A stretch of DNA of 64,000 nucleotides from Hymenolepis diminuta (taxonomy: Eukaryota; Platyhelminthes; Cestoda; Cyclophyllidea; Hymenolepididae), in contig CAADRB010000028.1 of assembly GCA_900708905.1 (NCBI GenBank), forward strand, positions 372,001-436,000. The letters are read 5' to 3'. The notes under the pieces are model-generated. The model saw nothing but the letters and a program-made list of their open reading frames with translations. It was not told the origin of the DNA and ran no database searches. Below, in pieces: positions 12,568 to 27,284 of the stretch. A program made the translations under genes and the position numbers. Position 1 is the stretch's first letter; each line of letters starts with the position of its first letter.

Positions 12568-15500
12568 GTAAAAATCTTTTATCCCCGTGTATTCAAAGTA
12601 TTTTATTTATTGAATTGAATTAGGTAATTAAATTTGATTATATTTAGTAGTGTGTGTGAAATTTTACGTCTTTGGGAATATACAAATTAACCCGTTATCG
12701 GAGGTCTTCTTCTATCAGTATTGTTTAGAGTGATCTGGCCTTTGCGTTTGTTTATTATTGTTTAAGTTATTGTCTAATTGGGGAAAGTGAAGAAATATTT
12801 TATGCAGCTAATTTCTAAAGTCTTATTACAGGGGTCCAAATGACTTCATTTATTAATATCTCTGGTCTCTAGGGCTTCTAATATTTTAATTCTTTAATAT
12901 ATTTAGCTTCCAGTATTTTTTTGTTTATATTTTAACAGCAATATTTGTTGAGAATTTTTTTAATTGGTAGATGTGCAATAGGAATTTCAAGAACTTGATA
13001 TGCACTTTTTTCTCCATAGATGATCCTAACTGCATTAGACCTTATATTAAATCACTTTTAATATGAAAATGCGTTGATACTTATCCTAATCATTTAAAGT
13101 ACTAATTCACAACGCGATTAAAATTTCGAAAATGCCGATTTATTTGGATCTACAATAATAAGAAAACGGTATCCTGTGAAATTTTTATTCAGTGGCCCTC
13201 CGCACAGATGTCCAACCCAGATATGCCAAGCCAAGAGGATCTAAAGGACTAGGGAATACGAATCACATCTCCAACTGAAGCTACATTTTTACCCTTCACT
13301 CTCTTTCCTCACTCCAAAATCTGAACTTTTTAACCTCCTAAGGTGTGGATTTTAACTTTTTTCAATAGATGAATCTGCTAAAAGTCAAGATCATTTTTAG
13401 CTTATTAATAATTTTATATGAAAAATAATCATTTAACAATATATTCCAACCTTGCGATACACATTGCGCCATTTTTTGAGAACTTCCGGTATTTCTAATT
13501 ATTTGCGCATAAATTTATAAATAACTGAAATTAAAAATTTCATTTAAAATATATATCTATTATTTTTTTGTTCATATTCATTTTGCAATGATACTCATTT
13601 GGGAACTAATGACTCTCCACCCCGTAAATCCTTCGAATGCATGAAGAAGTGATATGCTAAATACCACGGCAAGGGAGACCATGAACCGTAAAAATCATGA
13701 GATTTATTCGCAGAATTACGAATGATTTAATTTTAAAATAGGAAAAAGTATTCTTATGTGGATTTGAAAAGTGCAAGCGTTCCACTCAAAAGTTTTACTT
13801 CACTAAAAAAATCTCTATTAAATCTGATGATGTATTCTTTTTGTAGACAAAATTTTCAATACAGAAATTTGATGCGGATGTATTAACTAAAATTTACAAA
13901 TCCATGATTAAACTTGTATTATTATTACATAAATACATAATGAAGTAGTTTTAGCTGAAGAATATATAGTTATAGTTAAATTTAGTCAACTTAATAGAAA
14001 GAAATATAATTTGATGCAAAAATTTATTGTCTATTAGACTGTTTATTAGACCAGATAGACTAGATTTGGTTTGGCAGAATGAATTATAAATCATCTTTTC
14101 TCAACTTAAAACTCATTCAACCCACATTTAGATATTTCTTTTAGTGAGTAATGAGTTTATCTAACATATCTTATCAAAAAGATCGTTGAGACTTATTTTA
14201 TGCAACCGAATACCAAGGAATATTGACAAAATAAAGAAAAGTAACATTTATATCTGACCTTCTTGGGAAAATTACATTCTATTCAACCTTGAAGGAATTG
14301 GGAAAAAACATAAATTTTTGCCCTATAAATAAATCCAAACTTCTAATCGTGTATTTGAAAGCTGAGTGGAATCTTTCATTAATTCGGCACAATGGAGCAT
14401 AAAAAGTTATGGGCAAATTTAGCTATAAATAACTATATTTATGCATTGACTAAATGTTCTTTTCAGAGTGAGAAATTAAATTAGCTGGTTCATTAATCTT
14501 TTCTCGGATTTAGTAACGCTTTAATCAGCTTTCTGGTCCTAATTACCAAAAGTAGCCGCATAAAGCTGCTTTCAAAACCTCTTCGAAAAAAATAATGTTC
14601 TTCCTGTTTCGAAGAATTTATCGGTATTTAGAGCAAGTTTACATTTTCATCGTATCAATAACATATTTATTATAAAATTAAGGTCAACGTGTTTACTGAA
14701 ATCTGATCCTATTAGCATCTGAATGGGTACTTGATAACTCAAAACATTACTTTTTTAAACCATCACATTATCTACTTTCTTCATTTATCGAATAATTAAA
14801 ACCTGCTTCTCATGATACCAATAAAAGAGGAAAAGACGAACCTAGCTAGTTCCTTTTCTGACTGGATGAATTCAAATACTTGAGAACAGGAATGAAACAG
14901 AAATGCAAATGCATATATTGGCTGCCTTTTAATCAGTAAGCTGGAAAATGACTCACTGGAGTCAAGCTCACAACCCACGCATTGTGTGAAGAAATTGATA
15001 ATCTGCTTAAAAGCCAGGATGATGAGACAATCGCACATCCATAAAAGGAGTATGATAAATTGATAAATTTGTAAGCAAACAATAATAACAGGCAAATGGT
15101 AGAAGAATAACGTCAATACATCACCTCTAATTGCTTCTCAAATAATAAATTTGCTTAAAATTGAAATTCGTATTTGAAAATTTCTCTTTTAATAAACTTA
15201 AGATGAGCCAAATTATGGCGATTAAAATCACTTTTGTTTAGGGGGAATGCTAATTAAATAAAGCAGTTTGCAAAAAGCGATATTTTTTCCCTGTTTCAAA
15301 ATTTAGTACATCGGACCAGAAAAGGTATATTTTCGATGAGTAAACAGCATCCTTCAAAAAGTCAGTCAGTGGATGCATTTTAATCAGTCAAACACAAAAA
15401 GCTAAAGTTGGTGACAAGCTGTGACAATTAAAAGAAGGGGAAGACAGAGAAAACTGGGGCCTCTCATGGCGCCAGTGGACTCATCGATTTGCCTGAGAAG

Positions 15501-16859
15501 AAAATAGGGCAGAATTTCCTACAAGCATATCTGCTAATCTAGATTAGGAAGGTAAAAATGAAGATTTCAAAAGACAAAACCAGTTGCAGATAAGGCCTGG
15601 TCATTATGAATGGAATCTATGATTAAATAGCTATGGTTTTTATCAAGACTTCTTTATGCATCTCAGTAAACTGATGATATTAATTAATCTTTTGAAGTAG
15701 TAATTATGTTAATGCTTGATGCATTTTAAAGTAATTCTAATAAAAAATAAATACAAATTCAGGGTTGATTTTGTGCAGAATCCAATAATAGAAAAAGCTC
15801 GGGATTGCCTACTGAGTCCGTTTTGATGAGAGGTTTCAGAGGACTAGTGTGTAAAAAGTGAATGGGTACATAGGTGCTGTTGCTCTGGTGCTTTTTTATA
15901 TGGTAAAGACAGTTTTAAGTAAAACGGAGGCATCTGAAATTAATCAATTACTGATTTTGGATTGAGCCTTGGTAACATTGGTGTTTTCCAATATAATTTG
16001 CAAATGTGCACTTAAATCGACAGAATTTTGGCGATTGAATTCGTTACTATCTTAAATAATTGAGTTCAAAGAGAAAAATTTTAACCGATGAAAAATATAA
16101 TTAATTTGAGGATAAAGAAAACCCCTCCAGATTTACTCATACCTCCCATATCAGTTACTGCGAGTGTTCTGTATTTTTACACTACTGATGTCGTTGTAAG
16201 GCCTACTGTAATTTCGTTCTCCCTTCTCTAATTTTTTCTAGATGTTGCCAAATAAAAAAGGGTACATTTTTATCTAAAAAATAACCTCAATAATCACAGA
16301 TGGACTAAGTTTAGTGTAAACAAGATTAATCTTTAGGCTATTTTATATTTCTTATGTCGTTATTTCAAGATTTAACGCTAAATTTTTAGCTACCAACTCT
16401 CTATCGACCATAAGACTATTCTTATCACCGGTCAAATCAAAAGCTTACCTGATTAAGTTTAGAACATTAGGTTTATTCTCTTCCCAACAGGAGAGCTAAG
16501 TGTATGGAGCAAATAGAAATTAACGGTTAGGCCTGATTTATCTATTCCCCAGATCTCATCCTCTTAACCTTGAATGGTCAAAGTATTTGAAATTAAGTTA
16601 TCCGACAGATTGAATTAACTTAATAGCAGATGAGTTTTAAGTGTTCCGATTTAAACTTCGGCAATTTATGAAATCATTCTAAGTTTAAAACTTTTCGTGT
16701 TAAGTGAAACTATTCTTTATTTAATATTTATATTGTTTTATTTTTCTCTGACATTTGCAAATATTGATACTGTATCATAATGGTAGTATTTAGCTGTCTC
16801 ATCCCTTCTATGTTAAGACTGTAAGCTACTAAACGTCACGTTAAATCATTTGGCCTTCT
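12568..16859. other. No supported gene
   Basis: AT-rich. A 106-codon minus-strand open frame at 14796-15116 is mostly hydrophobic, with no signature and no splice context. A somewhat GC-richer stretch near 15420-15510 shows no frame I can assign. Confidence 0.4.
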
Positions 16860-17250
16860 CAACCTTTTGAAGGAAAAGTGAAGTGAAGTGGCAAGACTGG
16901 CCATCAAGATAAAAAATCGGTCAACATTCATAGAGCATCGTAAACAAGCATTCACTGTAATTCAGGTGATGCATCAAGAATTTTGAATTTTGGAATGTAG
17001 TAAATATTGTACAACCCAAGTCGAAAAATCAAATGAGGTAAAACTCTCTTATATCCTGGCGTTGCAAACAGCATCTTTTTCATTCCCTCCTCCTTATCAT
17101 TTAGTGAACTTTCTGCAAACCGATTTCGGCTGCTCTACACAAATAAAAATTGCAATTTTTACTATTATTGTTGGCAATAATAAAAATACGTGGAAAGAAT
17201 TAATTGGCTACACAACCACGCTTTGCATTTTCGTGCCCTGCTAGATGTGT
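16860..17250 (+). repeat. Dispersed repeat family C, best-preserved copy
   Basis: Contains AGTGGCAAGACTG, ATCGGTCAACATTCATAG, a CACTGTAATTCAGGTG block, then AGTAAATATTGTACAAC, CAAATGA, and GAACTTTCTGCAAACCGATT in this order. The same order is found at 43885-44150 (plus) and, for the middle portion, reversed at 29020-29257. The 84-codon open frame within it (16990-17244) is not conserved between copies. I see no terminal repeats. It is probably a short non-autonomous element; its class is unknown. Confidence 0.6.
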
Positions 17251-20200
17251 GCTTTTACAAAATTATTCCGAGTTCATGGCAGTTGGATGGAATGCAGCGG
17301 AAAGGTCTTTCATGAATATGAACATCAGAATTAAATGTTCCAAGTCAAAGCCGGAAAAAATATCAAAATAAATAAAAATTATTATAAGCCCATGCAGAGC
17401 CTTCTCGTCAAACTACTAGATTTTGAAAATTATTAATCCTTTTGTCCAATTGTATGATCTTTGAATAAATGAATTTATTATTATTATACTGTGTAATGTA
17501 ATAATATTCCTCCACATTTATTTTGATATGAAACAAAAGTGCATTAGAACATGATTTCTAAGTTCCGATTTTGATTAACATGAGCTGTGTTTTCTGGTCA
17601 ACGGTTTATTCAGCATTTTGTTGTTATTCTGTCTTTCTAATGGCATTATTATTAAGTTAAGCATTCTGTCGTTGACATCACGCTTGAATTTCGTTTGGAC
17701 GTGCGTTTGACAATACAAAAATTCTCTATAAATGTAATGGTCTTGCTCCATACCTACGGACAGCTTAATTCCTATATCGATTTTTCTCGGTATCTACCTC
17801 CGTTCTGCCATTGACTCATCTCTTTTCTTTCATTGTTCTAAGTCTCAATGAGTTTTACCCCGTTACCAAGCTCCTTCTTAATTACATGACCAACCGCTTT
17901 CTTCCTCAATCTAAAATAAGTACCTGATCTCACTCCTACCTTGTGGTGGCAAAGTTCATCAAAACTTGGTAAACCAATAGTTTAGCTTGTTCTCTTTATT
18001 CTATTTCCATAGATACTGCCATATTCCAAAAGAAAATGCCGTATTTTTCCATAAAAGTCACCTACGAGATTTTAAAAGCACCCAGCCTTTGATAGCTGGG
18101 AGAAAAAGTTTAATAAATTCTTTGATACGGATTCATTTAGGCCACCGAGAGTGGATATTACATTCATCTCATATCACGAACTTTTACAATAAATGGGAAA
18201 GTTTCTAAATATTGAACATTGTGTTTTGTTACCACAGCTTTATATCTACTTTTATTTTAAGGAACCATATAATTTTGATGAAACCTTCTAATTCACCTAT
18301 TTGATTTCAAGAACCTGCCAAAAATAGCCCACATTTTTATTCCTTTTATTATGATACGCATACATCTTTTAATTATCTCTCTATCTGGTCACTGGCTTTG
18401 TTGTTGTTTGCGGTCACCTTTCATGGTCCTTACTTTGGCTATATGGGCTACAAAATCGCTCTTCCCTGACTCCTAATTGTGCACAGTCAGTCTTCCTTGA
18501 AAATGTCAATTGTTTAGCAATTTCCGCAGTCTACTGAAGCGGGGCGTATAATTTCTATGACTGCATTGACTGCGTTGCCATGTTCATCCGCCTCAGGCTG
18601 AGAGTGGTTTAATTATTCAGACCTAAGCAAAATAGCATTCACAAATACACTGGCATTTCAAAGTGAGAGAAGGAGTTAACAACGATAGGGAATGCAGCTG
18701 TCATTAAATAAGATTTCTTACTCTCGCCCTCCAATCTTCATTGCAAATCTACCCACTCCCCTCCAATCAACCCCACTGCAGACCAAAACACTACACAAGC
18801 CCCTCACTTCCTTCGAGAACCGCCCTCCTCCTCATATCCTATTTCTTTCAATAGCGTTTACCCACTCGCGTGGATTGATGCATGCAGGTGCGGATGTGCT
18901 TCTCCTAATATGTGTACAATATGCAGTTTCCACTTGTGTGAATTCTGGCTGCGTTTCTGAGTCATAGAGAAAGGAAAAATGGAAATCGTTTGATATTTGA
19001 CTGTGGCTTCCGCCTCAAACAGAGAGATATAATACCTTGGGAAACAAATCTGAAAACCTTTGTCTTAATCTATAGAATGGCATTGAAGATACGATTTTAC
19101 TTTCAAAGTAACGAACTTTAATTTAGCAAAAGCCTTTTTTACATTATGGCTATGTTATGTTAAATCAGTCTGACAAATTCCTTTGATAAAGGCATTAGTT
19201 GGGGCAGTTTTTTCCAAATGGTAGAATTTCTCTAATAGAAACTCACTCGAAATGGTTATTTAAATAAAGCGTATCTAAAATTTTTCTTTAAGAGTTATAT
19301 CTGACGTTCAATTCAATATAAGCATTAAATAAGTTTTGTTGCGATATATTTCATTACCTATTATTAAAATCTTCTATAAGTTTTGATCATGAGATGACAC
19401 TTGAACACGCGATATAGCAAATATTCCAGGTAATGATTAGGAGTATATAACGAAATCAGGGAGTCAAGAGTCAAATATTATTTGATTTCTGGAAGCACTG
19501 AGCTGTTCGTTTTCTCAAAAGTGTATAAGTGCATACTGCAACATCTAAATTTTTCCAATTTTCCAATTTTAACTATCTGATTTTGGGTTTCTGGGTGAGT
19601 CCTTGCCCGCAATATACGGAGTTCGCTGACTTGTTACTTTAATGGTCGATTAAGCCATATCAGTGTATTTGTTTCTTAGTAAAGTCATGAGCAGGTAGAA
19701 GAGATTAACGAAAACATTTTAAGCATCAGAACTCAATCATAGAAAGCATGACAACTTTATATTTCAACGAATTTACTAAGACTAGTGACAAGTTTTAAGG
19801 GAAAATAGAGGCTGTGAAAGTGTCAATACAAAAACAAATAAATAAATACTGAAACGGAAGTTGCTTATCAATGGGGAAACATGGACGCAAAGAATGAGAT
19901 TTAATTTAAATTACCTTTAACGGAACGTTTTGCTGGAAAGCTGAGTGGCAGGCATTTGTATTAATTATAATCATTGCGCGTTTCCATGCTACACAGCTGT
20001 TATGTACTATATTGCAAAAGAATAATGTACTTGACCCAGAAAACATATAATGAAATCCAATTCTCAAGATTGAATGTTCTTTATAATTGTAAAACCACCA
20101 AAACATCGTTTTCTATGGAGATTTTCGGAATTTCATACATCTGAATCTCTTGTCTTATTCAGGATGCCGAATGATCTAGTATTTAAAAAATTATTCCTAA

Positions 20201-23200
20201 TTCATCAATGTTATTTATCTGTTTTTATCATATTTATTTACATCCAGCATGTTGTGTTTGTGGTACTGCCTTCAATTTATATTTTAAATATATAAATGCA
20301 AAAAAGGCACAATTTTTAAGAATTTTTCCCATCCCTTTTCCATTCGATTTAAATAGTGACAGAAGCATCAAATAAATTTTTCGCTTTTTCTCTCCCACTC
20401 TACTCTAGGCCTAAGGGAAATGGGTTTGTTTTGAACAGATCAGATAAGAAGACGAGGAAGAAATTTGGTGATATCTCTCTCTTCCTCGCTTAAGTGCCGT
20501 AAGCGGACACAACTTTTATAACAGTTACTTCTCCCTCCTGCTCTCTATCTCCCCATCTACATCATTCTATAATAAGAATACTTACTTACTCTGCTTCAAA
20601 AGGAGATTTAGTAATATAAGTGGGTGGAACTGTAGATGAAAAGAGAAAAATGCTATTATTGAGCTCAGGAACGAATTGTAATTTGGGCATAAATTTAAAA
20701 CGAAATTATAATAACCGTCTGACATTTCTTCTTTGAGGAGGTTTTTTGAATAATTAAATTTAAAATGGATAAAAAGAAAATGCGATTTTTCAACCTGTTG
20801 GTTGAAATTCTTTAGCGTTAATAAACAACTTTATCCGTTTTTAAATATTAATAAAAAGAGAAATCATAAATTTATTGGTCCAGTTATGGTGTGGTTCATG
20901 CAAAATCTGATAACCATCTTAGTTAGTACGCTAATTGCATATTGAAGCAGATCTCTGGCAAAAAGAACAAACATTTTAAGAAGCCTGTGTGGAATTTGTC
21001 ATAAATAAAAAAACCCATTCCTTTTTGGACCGAAATCTAGATAAAACCCTCAAAAATATTATTGTAAGCGGTACTTGCATATACTAATGTGGTCCTTCCA
21101 CTGATCTCTTTATTACCGTGCGTTAATGGTCTCTTATAGGATTCTTTGTTGGTACCTGATCATACAATATAGTTTTAAATGTTTAACAATTGAAGCTCAC
21201 TCTGTTTTGTTTAAAATGACTTCACAAGCATTTCTTCTTTGACCAACTATTTTGTTTAATTAATTGGTTAACAGATTAGCTGACAAGTACTCTCAAGAGT
21301 CTGAGGAAGCAGGGCGTAAAAATCGAACTACAAATTATTTGACAATTTAGAGGTGAATTACATCCTGTAGAAGAAATTTAACAGCACAGTGTTTTGAGAA
21401 TTTAAAAAAACAAAACCACTGACTTCCTGACTCCGTTAGTAACTCTTATTCAGTCCCCTTCTCCCTCCGCTTCATTCCCTAATTACCTATGTTGTTGTTT
21501 TGTATAGTATGATGTTATTCCATGATTAAAACTTTTTGAATGATAATCATTACTTTGAAGTAATTATTTACATCACAATTACCCAACAAAATAGATTAAA
21601 TTTAACATTTAACTTATCTACTGCATCTATGCCAGCAGTAGGCTCGCTTATTTTAAATATTTAACGGTAAGAGTTTGCCTTAGCATTCTCTTTATTTCAA
21701 TTTCAACTAATAAAGCTTGAACACTCAATACCCAATTAAATACTGTTGTTAAAATGAAATTCCCGGATTTCCCCCTAATCCTAATGCTAGAAATTGGCTA
21801 AATTGCGCAGATATACCTTTTCAAGTTCGTAGGTCATGAATGTTGGCTGCGATTTTTCGGCAAAAACACATAAAAGTTGCCCATAAAGTTGCCTAAACTC
21901 GCTACACCAACTTCGCCCAGGCAATGGCCTTGCGAAACGTCGTAGAGTAGCGGTAATTTTTCCATTTCTGTGACTCATAAAGCGATTACTTTCTCATGAG
22001 TGTTATTTCAAACCTGGTTCCGTGCAGTAGCGCTTTATTTTAATTAGACTAATTAAATCTTCTGTTGAAATTGTCCCATTCTTCTAATGCAAAGACCAGT
22101 ATGTGAAATTTAATGCTACTAAGAGCCAAGACTCGTCTATTTTAAAGAAGGTGAATTGTTTGCCTTTAAACGATATTAATAGAATGTTACGTATAGAGTG
22201 CTTGAGAAATAACTCCCTATTTTCGAAATAAATCTAATTAATTGTTGGTCTACTTTTTATATCGAAGACGTGAGATGACTGTGCGTAACATAAAACAAGA
22301 AGTTTTATTTGTAATTCGAATCATCCTTAAGCACTCATCCCTAGTTTCCTAAACAATCCATGATTCCATTATAAAATCAGTGGCTTTTGATTTTACATGA
22401 CAATTCTTGCCAATCTTTGCACCGACCTGATTATGTAATGATCCACCACCATCTTTGTAACTGACAACTGGTTTCCGGCATGTTATTGAAAATTTTGATA
22501 TCTGGAAATTTTTGTCGTGAATAATTTTCCACATAACTCTGTGGCTTCTTAATATTAAGCAGCAATTACAACCCCATTGAAATTTACAGTAAAAACTTGG
22601 GAAATACTTATGAATGACCATAAGAAAAGCCAGATATATTTTACAAATGAACTGTGAAATTTGACTAAAATTATAATATCTTGGGATTTTTTTAGAAATT
22701 AAAAGACACCAGTGCATTGAAGATTTTTTGAAACAAAAAGGGCTATTGAAACGTCCCAGATTGACCAGTTTCAATATATTCGTCTCCTTACTAAGTTTTC
22801 AGTATTAATCAAATTAGTGCACATGGGCTATAAAATCTGCTTGGATCCTCTCAGTAAATCGTCTACAGTTATAAGATAGGCAGGGATTTTGTCCCTCGCT
22901 AAAGATTAATTATTACATTACGTTGCATGTCTACATATTCCAATTTTCTACGTTTAAGTATTGAACTTCAATCGATTTTGCTCTCGACTCATCCTTTTTC
23001 TCTTAAAATGCCTATCCACTTTCCTTGCTATTTAAATTCTGCATGCTTAGTTTTATTCTGTTTTGTATTACTATTTTATAGTTCCAGATGTGAATCTACT
23101 TGTTTGTCTACAGTTCATCAAAGTCAATCTTGTGGTGGGGATGATGCTTTGTAATACAGAAATTTTAACAATTTTCTCCTCCCTACATTAGTGATTCCTG

Positions 23201-24709
23201 ATCTTTAGTCTTTTCTCAAGAGAATTTAATGAAGTAATCCTTTATTTCTTCATCGTAGCATTAAGCTATACATCTGAAAAAAAATTTCTTAATAATGTCT
23301 GTAAGTTACGATGATCAAATTTAACAAAAATGTTATTTAAGAGCCCGTGACATTTTTTGAAGGGCGAGTTCTTCCTGTTCATGTTAAGATAAAAAGTAGA
23401 TAGGAATGCCCCACATGGAGAAACATATGGTTGATCTATGGGTGCGTTGCTGGCCTCTTAAATTTCCGATTTTATTGCTTCCGCTGGGCGTTGAAAGAAA
23501 ACAACAAATACTCAAAAGAATGAATTGATACTAAATTATTTATGAGCCATTAATGTGGTTTCTTGGTCGAGAGTATGTTTTATTGACTTCATTCAGATTT
23601 AAGCTCTCCCAAATATCGACCATTATTGACTGCTTAGACCAAACTGCATAATTAATCAGTTATAATAATAATTCCCAAGGCCATTTTGGAAAGTATATTT
23701 CAACGCATATCATTAGTTGGGAGTGATATCATAGAATCGAATTCAATCACCCTCTATATTACCCACTTTTGACCAATATGGTTGGCCTTCCCGCTTAATG
23801 AATGTGCGCGACCTCTGAAATGACCGACGTAAATGGTGACAAATGCGCTATAGATATTGTTGTTTAATACAACATTTTTGATATTAATGACTTAATGAAG
23901 TCGTCTACCAGACAAAGCAAACACAAAGCTAATCCCGATTGGCATTTGCAATTTTTTACTAATATAACAAAATTAATCGAAATCGTCTCAAAATCACCAT
24001 TAGTAATATTAATAAATGATGCAGAGATTTGGTTAATGCAAACTTTAGATATACCCATAAGTTGTTTTGGTAAAGATCGTAATCAAATTCGTATTTATCC
24101 ATAAACAATATTACAGATTGTAAAATACTATGATCCCTTTTATAGTGTATTTCCTCAAGAAAAGATTACCATTTTAAAACACTACATCTTGAACTTTGTT
24201 TTAAACTGAGTGCGAGTCTGGAAAATAGTTCTTCTTTAGAAAAATTTAGAAACTTCGATCTCGTAGATCTATAGCTTAATGAATATCCACACCTCTACTC
24301 CATGATAAGATATTTTTTTTAAAATGAAATTCACTACATAGAGGACATATTTAAGAGAATACAAAGCAAGAACTTACTAAAATTATTTAAGTAGTAATAA
24401 ACTAAATCCAAAATCAAGAAATGGAGTTTGTTTGTTCTTGAGAACTGCATTTGTATCATCTGATTCTGTTAAAAAAACAGCAACAATAATAGCTTTCTTC
24501 AATACGCTGAGTTATGCTTCCTGTTCTTCTTTAACTGAAGAAAATGCTGAGTGAGATTTTACTAAAATTATCTGATAAAATGAGAACATTTAGAAGAGTC
24601 AACAAGCTTCCACTCTGTCATATTTTTAACCCATTTAGCTTTACCGAATTAGAAAAATTTGTATTAATGCTATTATGATCCTTTAAATTATGAAATTTTT
24701 TGATAATAA
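17251..24709. other. Gene-poor stretch
   Basis: No gene could be supported. Noted but not called: a GC-richer patch at 18360-18980, and minus-strand open frames at 21787-21978 (63 codons, ending near a GTATAT donor-like site) and 22349-22774 (141 codons, no family signature). A polypyrimidine-rich segment at about 21420-21490, followed by GTGATTAAAACT-like sequence, faintly resembles 25440-25550 and may be another old repeat. Confidence 0.4.
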
Positions 24710-26584
24710 TTATTTACGACTTTCCATAATCATATTGTCAGTGGTATTGACATTCGAGTCTGTATCATCGGTTTGAATCTGCTGCGTCACATAGACCTTC
24801 CGAAGCTGACTACGACGATATCGTTCACAGATTCTGGTAGTTGAATTTGATTTACTTTTTCTGAAATTATTAGATACAAAATTATTGAAAAGATGAATTT
24901 AATGTTATAAAAAAATTTCAGTGATTTGTTCCATTACTTTTACGTTTTCTGCTTAAGGTATCACCTTTAGTAGCTTCGAAAAAGAACTAGTTTGCTTCAA
25001 TTAGGCGTCCTTTGGCTTATCAAAAGAGATAAATATACTTGGATTGTACAACTAAACTTCTAAATCAATCAGTCAGCTAATTACTTCGGAACTCTGTAGG
25101 CTTACGCTGTCTGTAGCGTATTGGGAACGACGTATAAAACACAAGAAGGCCTCAGAGAGAACACGTCTGGTCTAGGTCACATAGTTTTGTATTGTGTCCA
25201 TTACAACAGATTAGATAGACAAATTAGATAAATTTGGGGACAGAAGGAGATTTATTATGTTCGAGTCGCAATGTCACAAAAAGAGTTCATCAAAAAGTCC
25301 GTCGTTGATAGCTTGAATACTCTATTATCGCTCAAGAACTTAAGGATTAAAACCTGAAAGTCTGAACTTGGGACCGTTAGATTAATATGCAACGAAAAAA
25401 ACTATTACTAGATTAATCTGAGATTTGAATAAAAAAAGACTCATTTGAAGTCCTGATTTTTGTTCTCTCCTTTACTCCCTTATTCTTTCTTCCCTCCTTA
25501 CTTAATTTAAATCCCACTTCGCCCGACTTATTTGTGATTAAAACTATTTTCACTCAATAAAGGTAACAATTATGGTGTTATGCCTCTAACAAAGCTATTT
25601 TGGCCTGAATTTTATACATCTTCTGCTAACTGATGATTTATTTTCTGATCTAATTTTGCATGGCCGTTTTTTGAACTGTCTAGAACTTAGAAATTCCAAA
25701 TAATGGCACGTGCTTCGTTATATAATGCTACAACGCATATTTAAATTCAATTTGCTTCTTTTCTTCTCCCTGACTTACTGCTACTATTAGTTTTATTACA
25801 ATGATGATAATAATATTAATAAATAACAGTTGTCTTATGGAAAATTATTGACAAATATTTACCTCGTTTGGACTTCTTCACGCTTTTCGGACATTTTGAC
25901 TGCTTCAAATGAGGATTTGTCTGTAAATTTCTTTCGAGAATCAAGAACTGTCAGGCTTGGTAGCGCTTTCCACATCTTAATAGCGTATTTTTCTTCTTTT
26001 TGTATAGGATTTTCACGAAAATTCACTTGCTGAATTCTGTGCATTTGTTTTAGTTCACTAATCGTCTCCTGAATAAAATGTTTTAGTATTTGTACATAAT
26101 GTTTCTCTAGAATAAAACTGCACTATTCGATAAATTTGAATATGAAATCATAAAAATTTATTTTTAAACCATAATTAAGACGCACTTTCATATTTTCGAT
26201 AGAATTCCTTTCGACTGATAGTAACCTTAAACAATGAAGATTTTTCAGTTCACCTTGAATTGATTTGAGGTGATTATTATCAAGATTGAGTTCCTCTAAA
26301 CACCGACATTGGAGCAATCCACCATTGAGACTTTTGAGTTTATTGTTCTGAAGGTTAAGAACTCGAAGACATGGTAGGGCTCCAAGAACATTTGATGAAG
26401 GAAGAGTGCGAAGACCGGTAGCTTCTAGATCAAAGCCCGTTATGTTTCGTAATGGGGGACTGATAGTTTGTGAAATTTTTGCGAGAGCCTGAGAGCGATG
26501 TTTAGCGTGCCAAATTTCTATACACTCGACGATTATCCGCTCTGCTGCTCTTATTTGTTCACTCTCTCCCTTCGTCTCTTGCAT
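24710..26584 (-). CDS. Leucine-rich-repeat protein, 251 aa, three exons
   Basis: Minus-strand exons: 26584-26186 (residues 1-133), 26068-25863, and 24860-24710 ending in TAA. The donors are AAA|GTGCGT and ACGAG|GTAAAT; the acceptors are TTATTCAG and AATTTCAG; phases agree and the total is 252 codons. A helical charged N-terminus (1-43) is followed by about five LRRs (44-165) with LRVLNLQNNKLKSL and LEELNLDNNHLKSI cores. Then comes an LRRcap-like end (NPIQ, then W-LPSLTVLDS) and a basic-to-acidic tail in exon 3. Such LRR plus cap proteins are often protein-binding scaffolds, many of them axonemal, but I cannot name an orthologue. The start is the first ATG after an in-frame TAG. The reading frame through exon 2 meets TAA inside the donor, so a two-exon form of 203 residues would arise if intron 2 were retained. 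Confidence 0.8.
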
Positions 26585-27284
26585 TGATGCTGAGTGACAA
26601 CGTATTATCTAACTTAATTCTAGTGACGCCAAATGTAGTCGGCGAGAAATGGAGATCTACTTGATGCGTCGTAGCCAACGACTACAGCGTAACTAATGAG
26701 ACAAGGGACCATAATACAGCTTATATAATTAACATCGTGCAGTGCTAGATTGTGGGAACAATTTTGGTAGTCATACACATATATTTTTCCAGAAAATTGT
26801 AAATGATATCATAATTACTTCATTTAACAAACGACTTTGGTTAGTTTTTTCCCATTTAGATCAGAGAGATTTTCTGCTCTGGTAAATTTAACTTCTTTAG
26901 ACATGACATTTGGAAATTAAGTGAAAGGAAATCATTTTTTTCGGAATCCATGATTGGATTTGGCTCAAATGAAATGTTAAGTCATTTATGCACTTTTCGT
27001 TAAACTGACCATCAGGAGATTTTGATAATAAAGCTTCAACAATAATGTATGCAAAAGTTGTAATTAGAATCGTAGAATATTCTAAATTACATTACACTAT
27101 GCATTTGAATGCTGATATCCATTCTTCACATTTCAATATGGCACGGATTTACCACCATGCCTTAATTAGCCAGCCACTCAATAATTCGAATTAACCCTAA
27201 ACTAGTATTAAATTGAATATTATTCGAGTGATCTCTCCTTTTGTCTTTCCTCTAGGGTCTAAATACTGTGTCGCCAAGATGTTA
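26585..27284. other. Upstream region of the LRR gene
   Basis: About 700 bp between the LRR start codon and the mariner relic. It presumably holds the LRR promoter. An inverted GTAGTCG / CGACTAC pair occurs at about 26636-26690. No TATA box or other element could be assigned with confidence. Confidence 0.35.

Noticed and set aside
14796..15116. 106-codon hydrophobic minus-strand frame
   Set aside because: Composition follows from AT/T-rich DNA; no signature and no neighbouring exons.
21787..21978. 63-codon minus-strand frame ending near a GTATAT donor-like site
   Set aside because: Parts of two frames look protein-like, but none aligns with a family I know, and no partner exon was found.
22349..22774. 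141-codon minus-strand frame
   Set aside because: Tested against transposase and retroelement motifs by eye; none present. Cysteine/lysine/phenylalanine-rich AT-type composition suggests chance.
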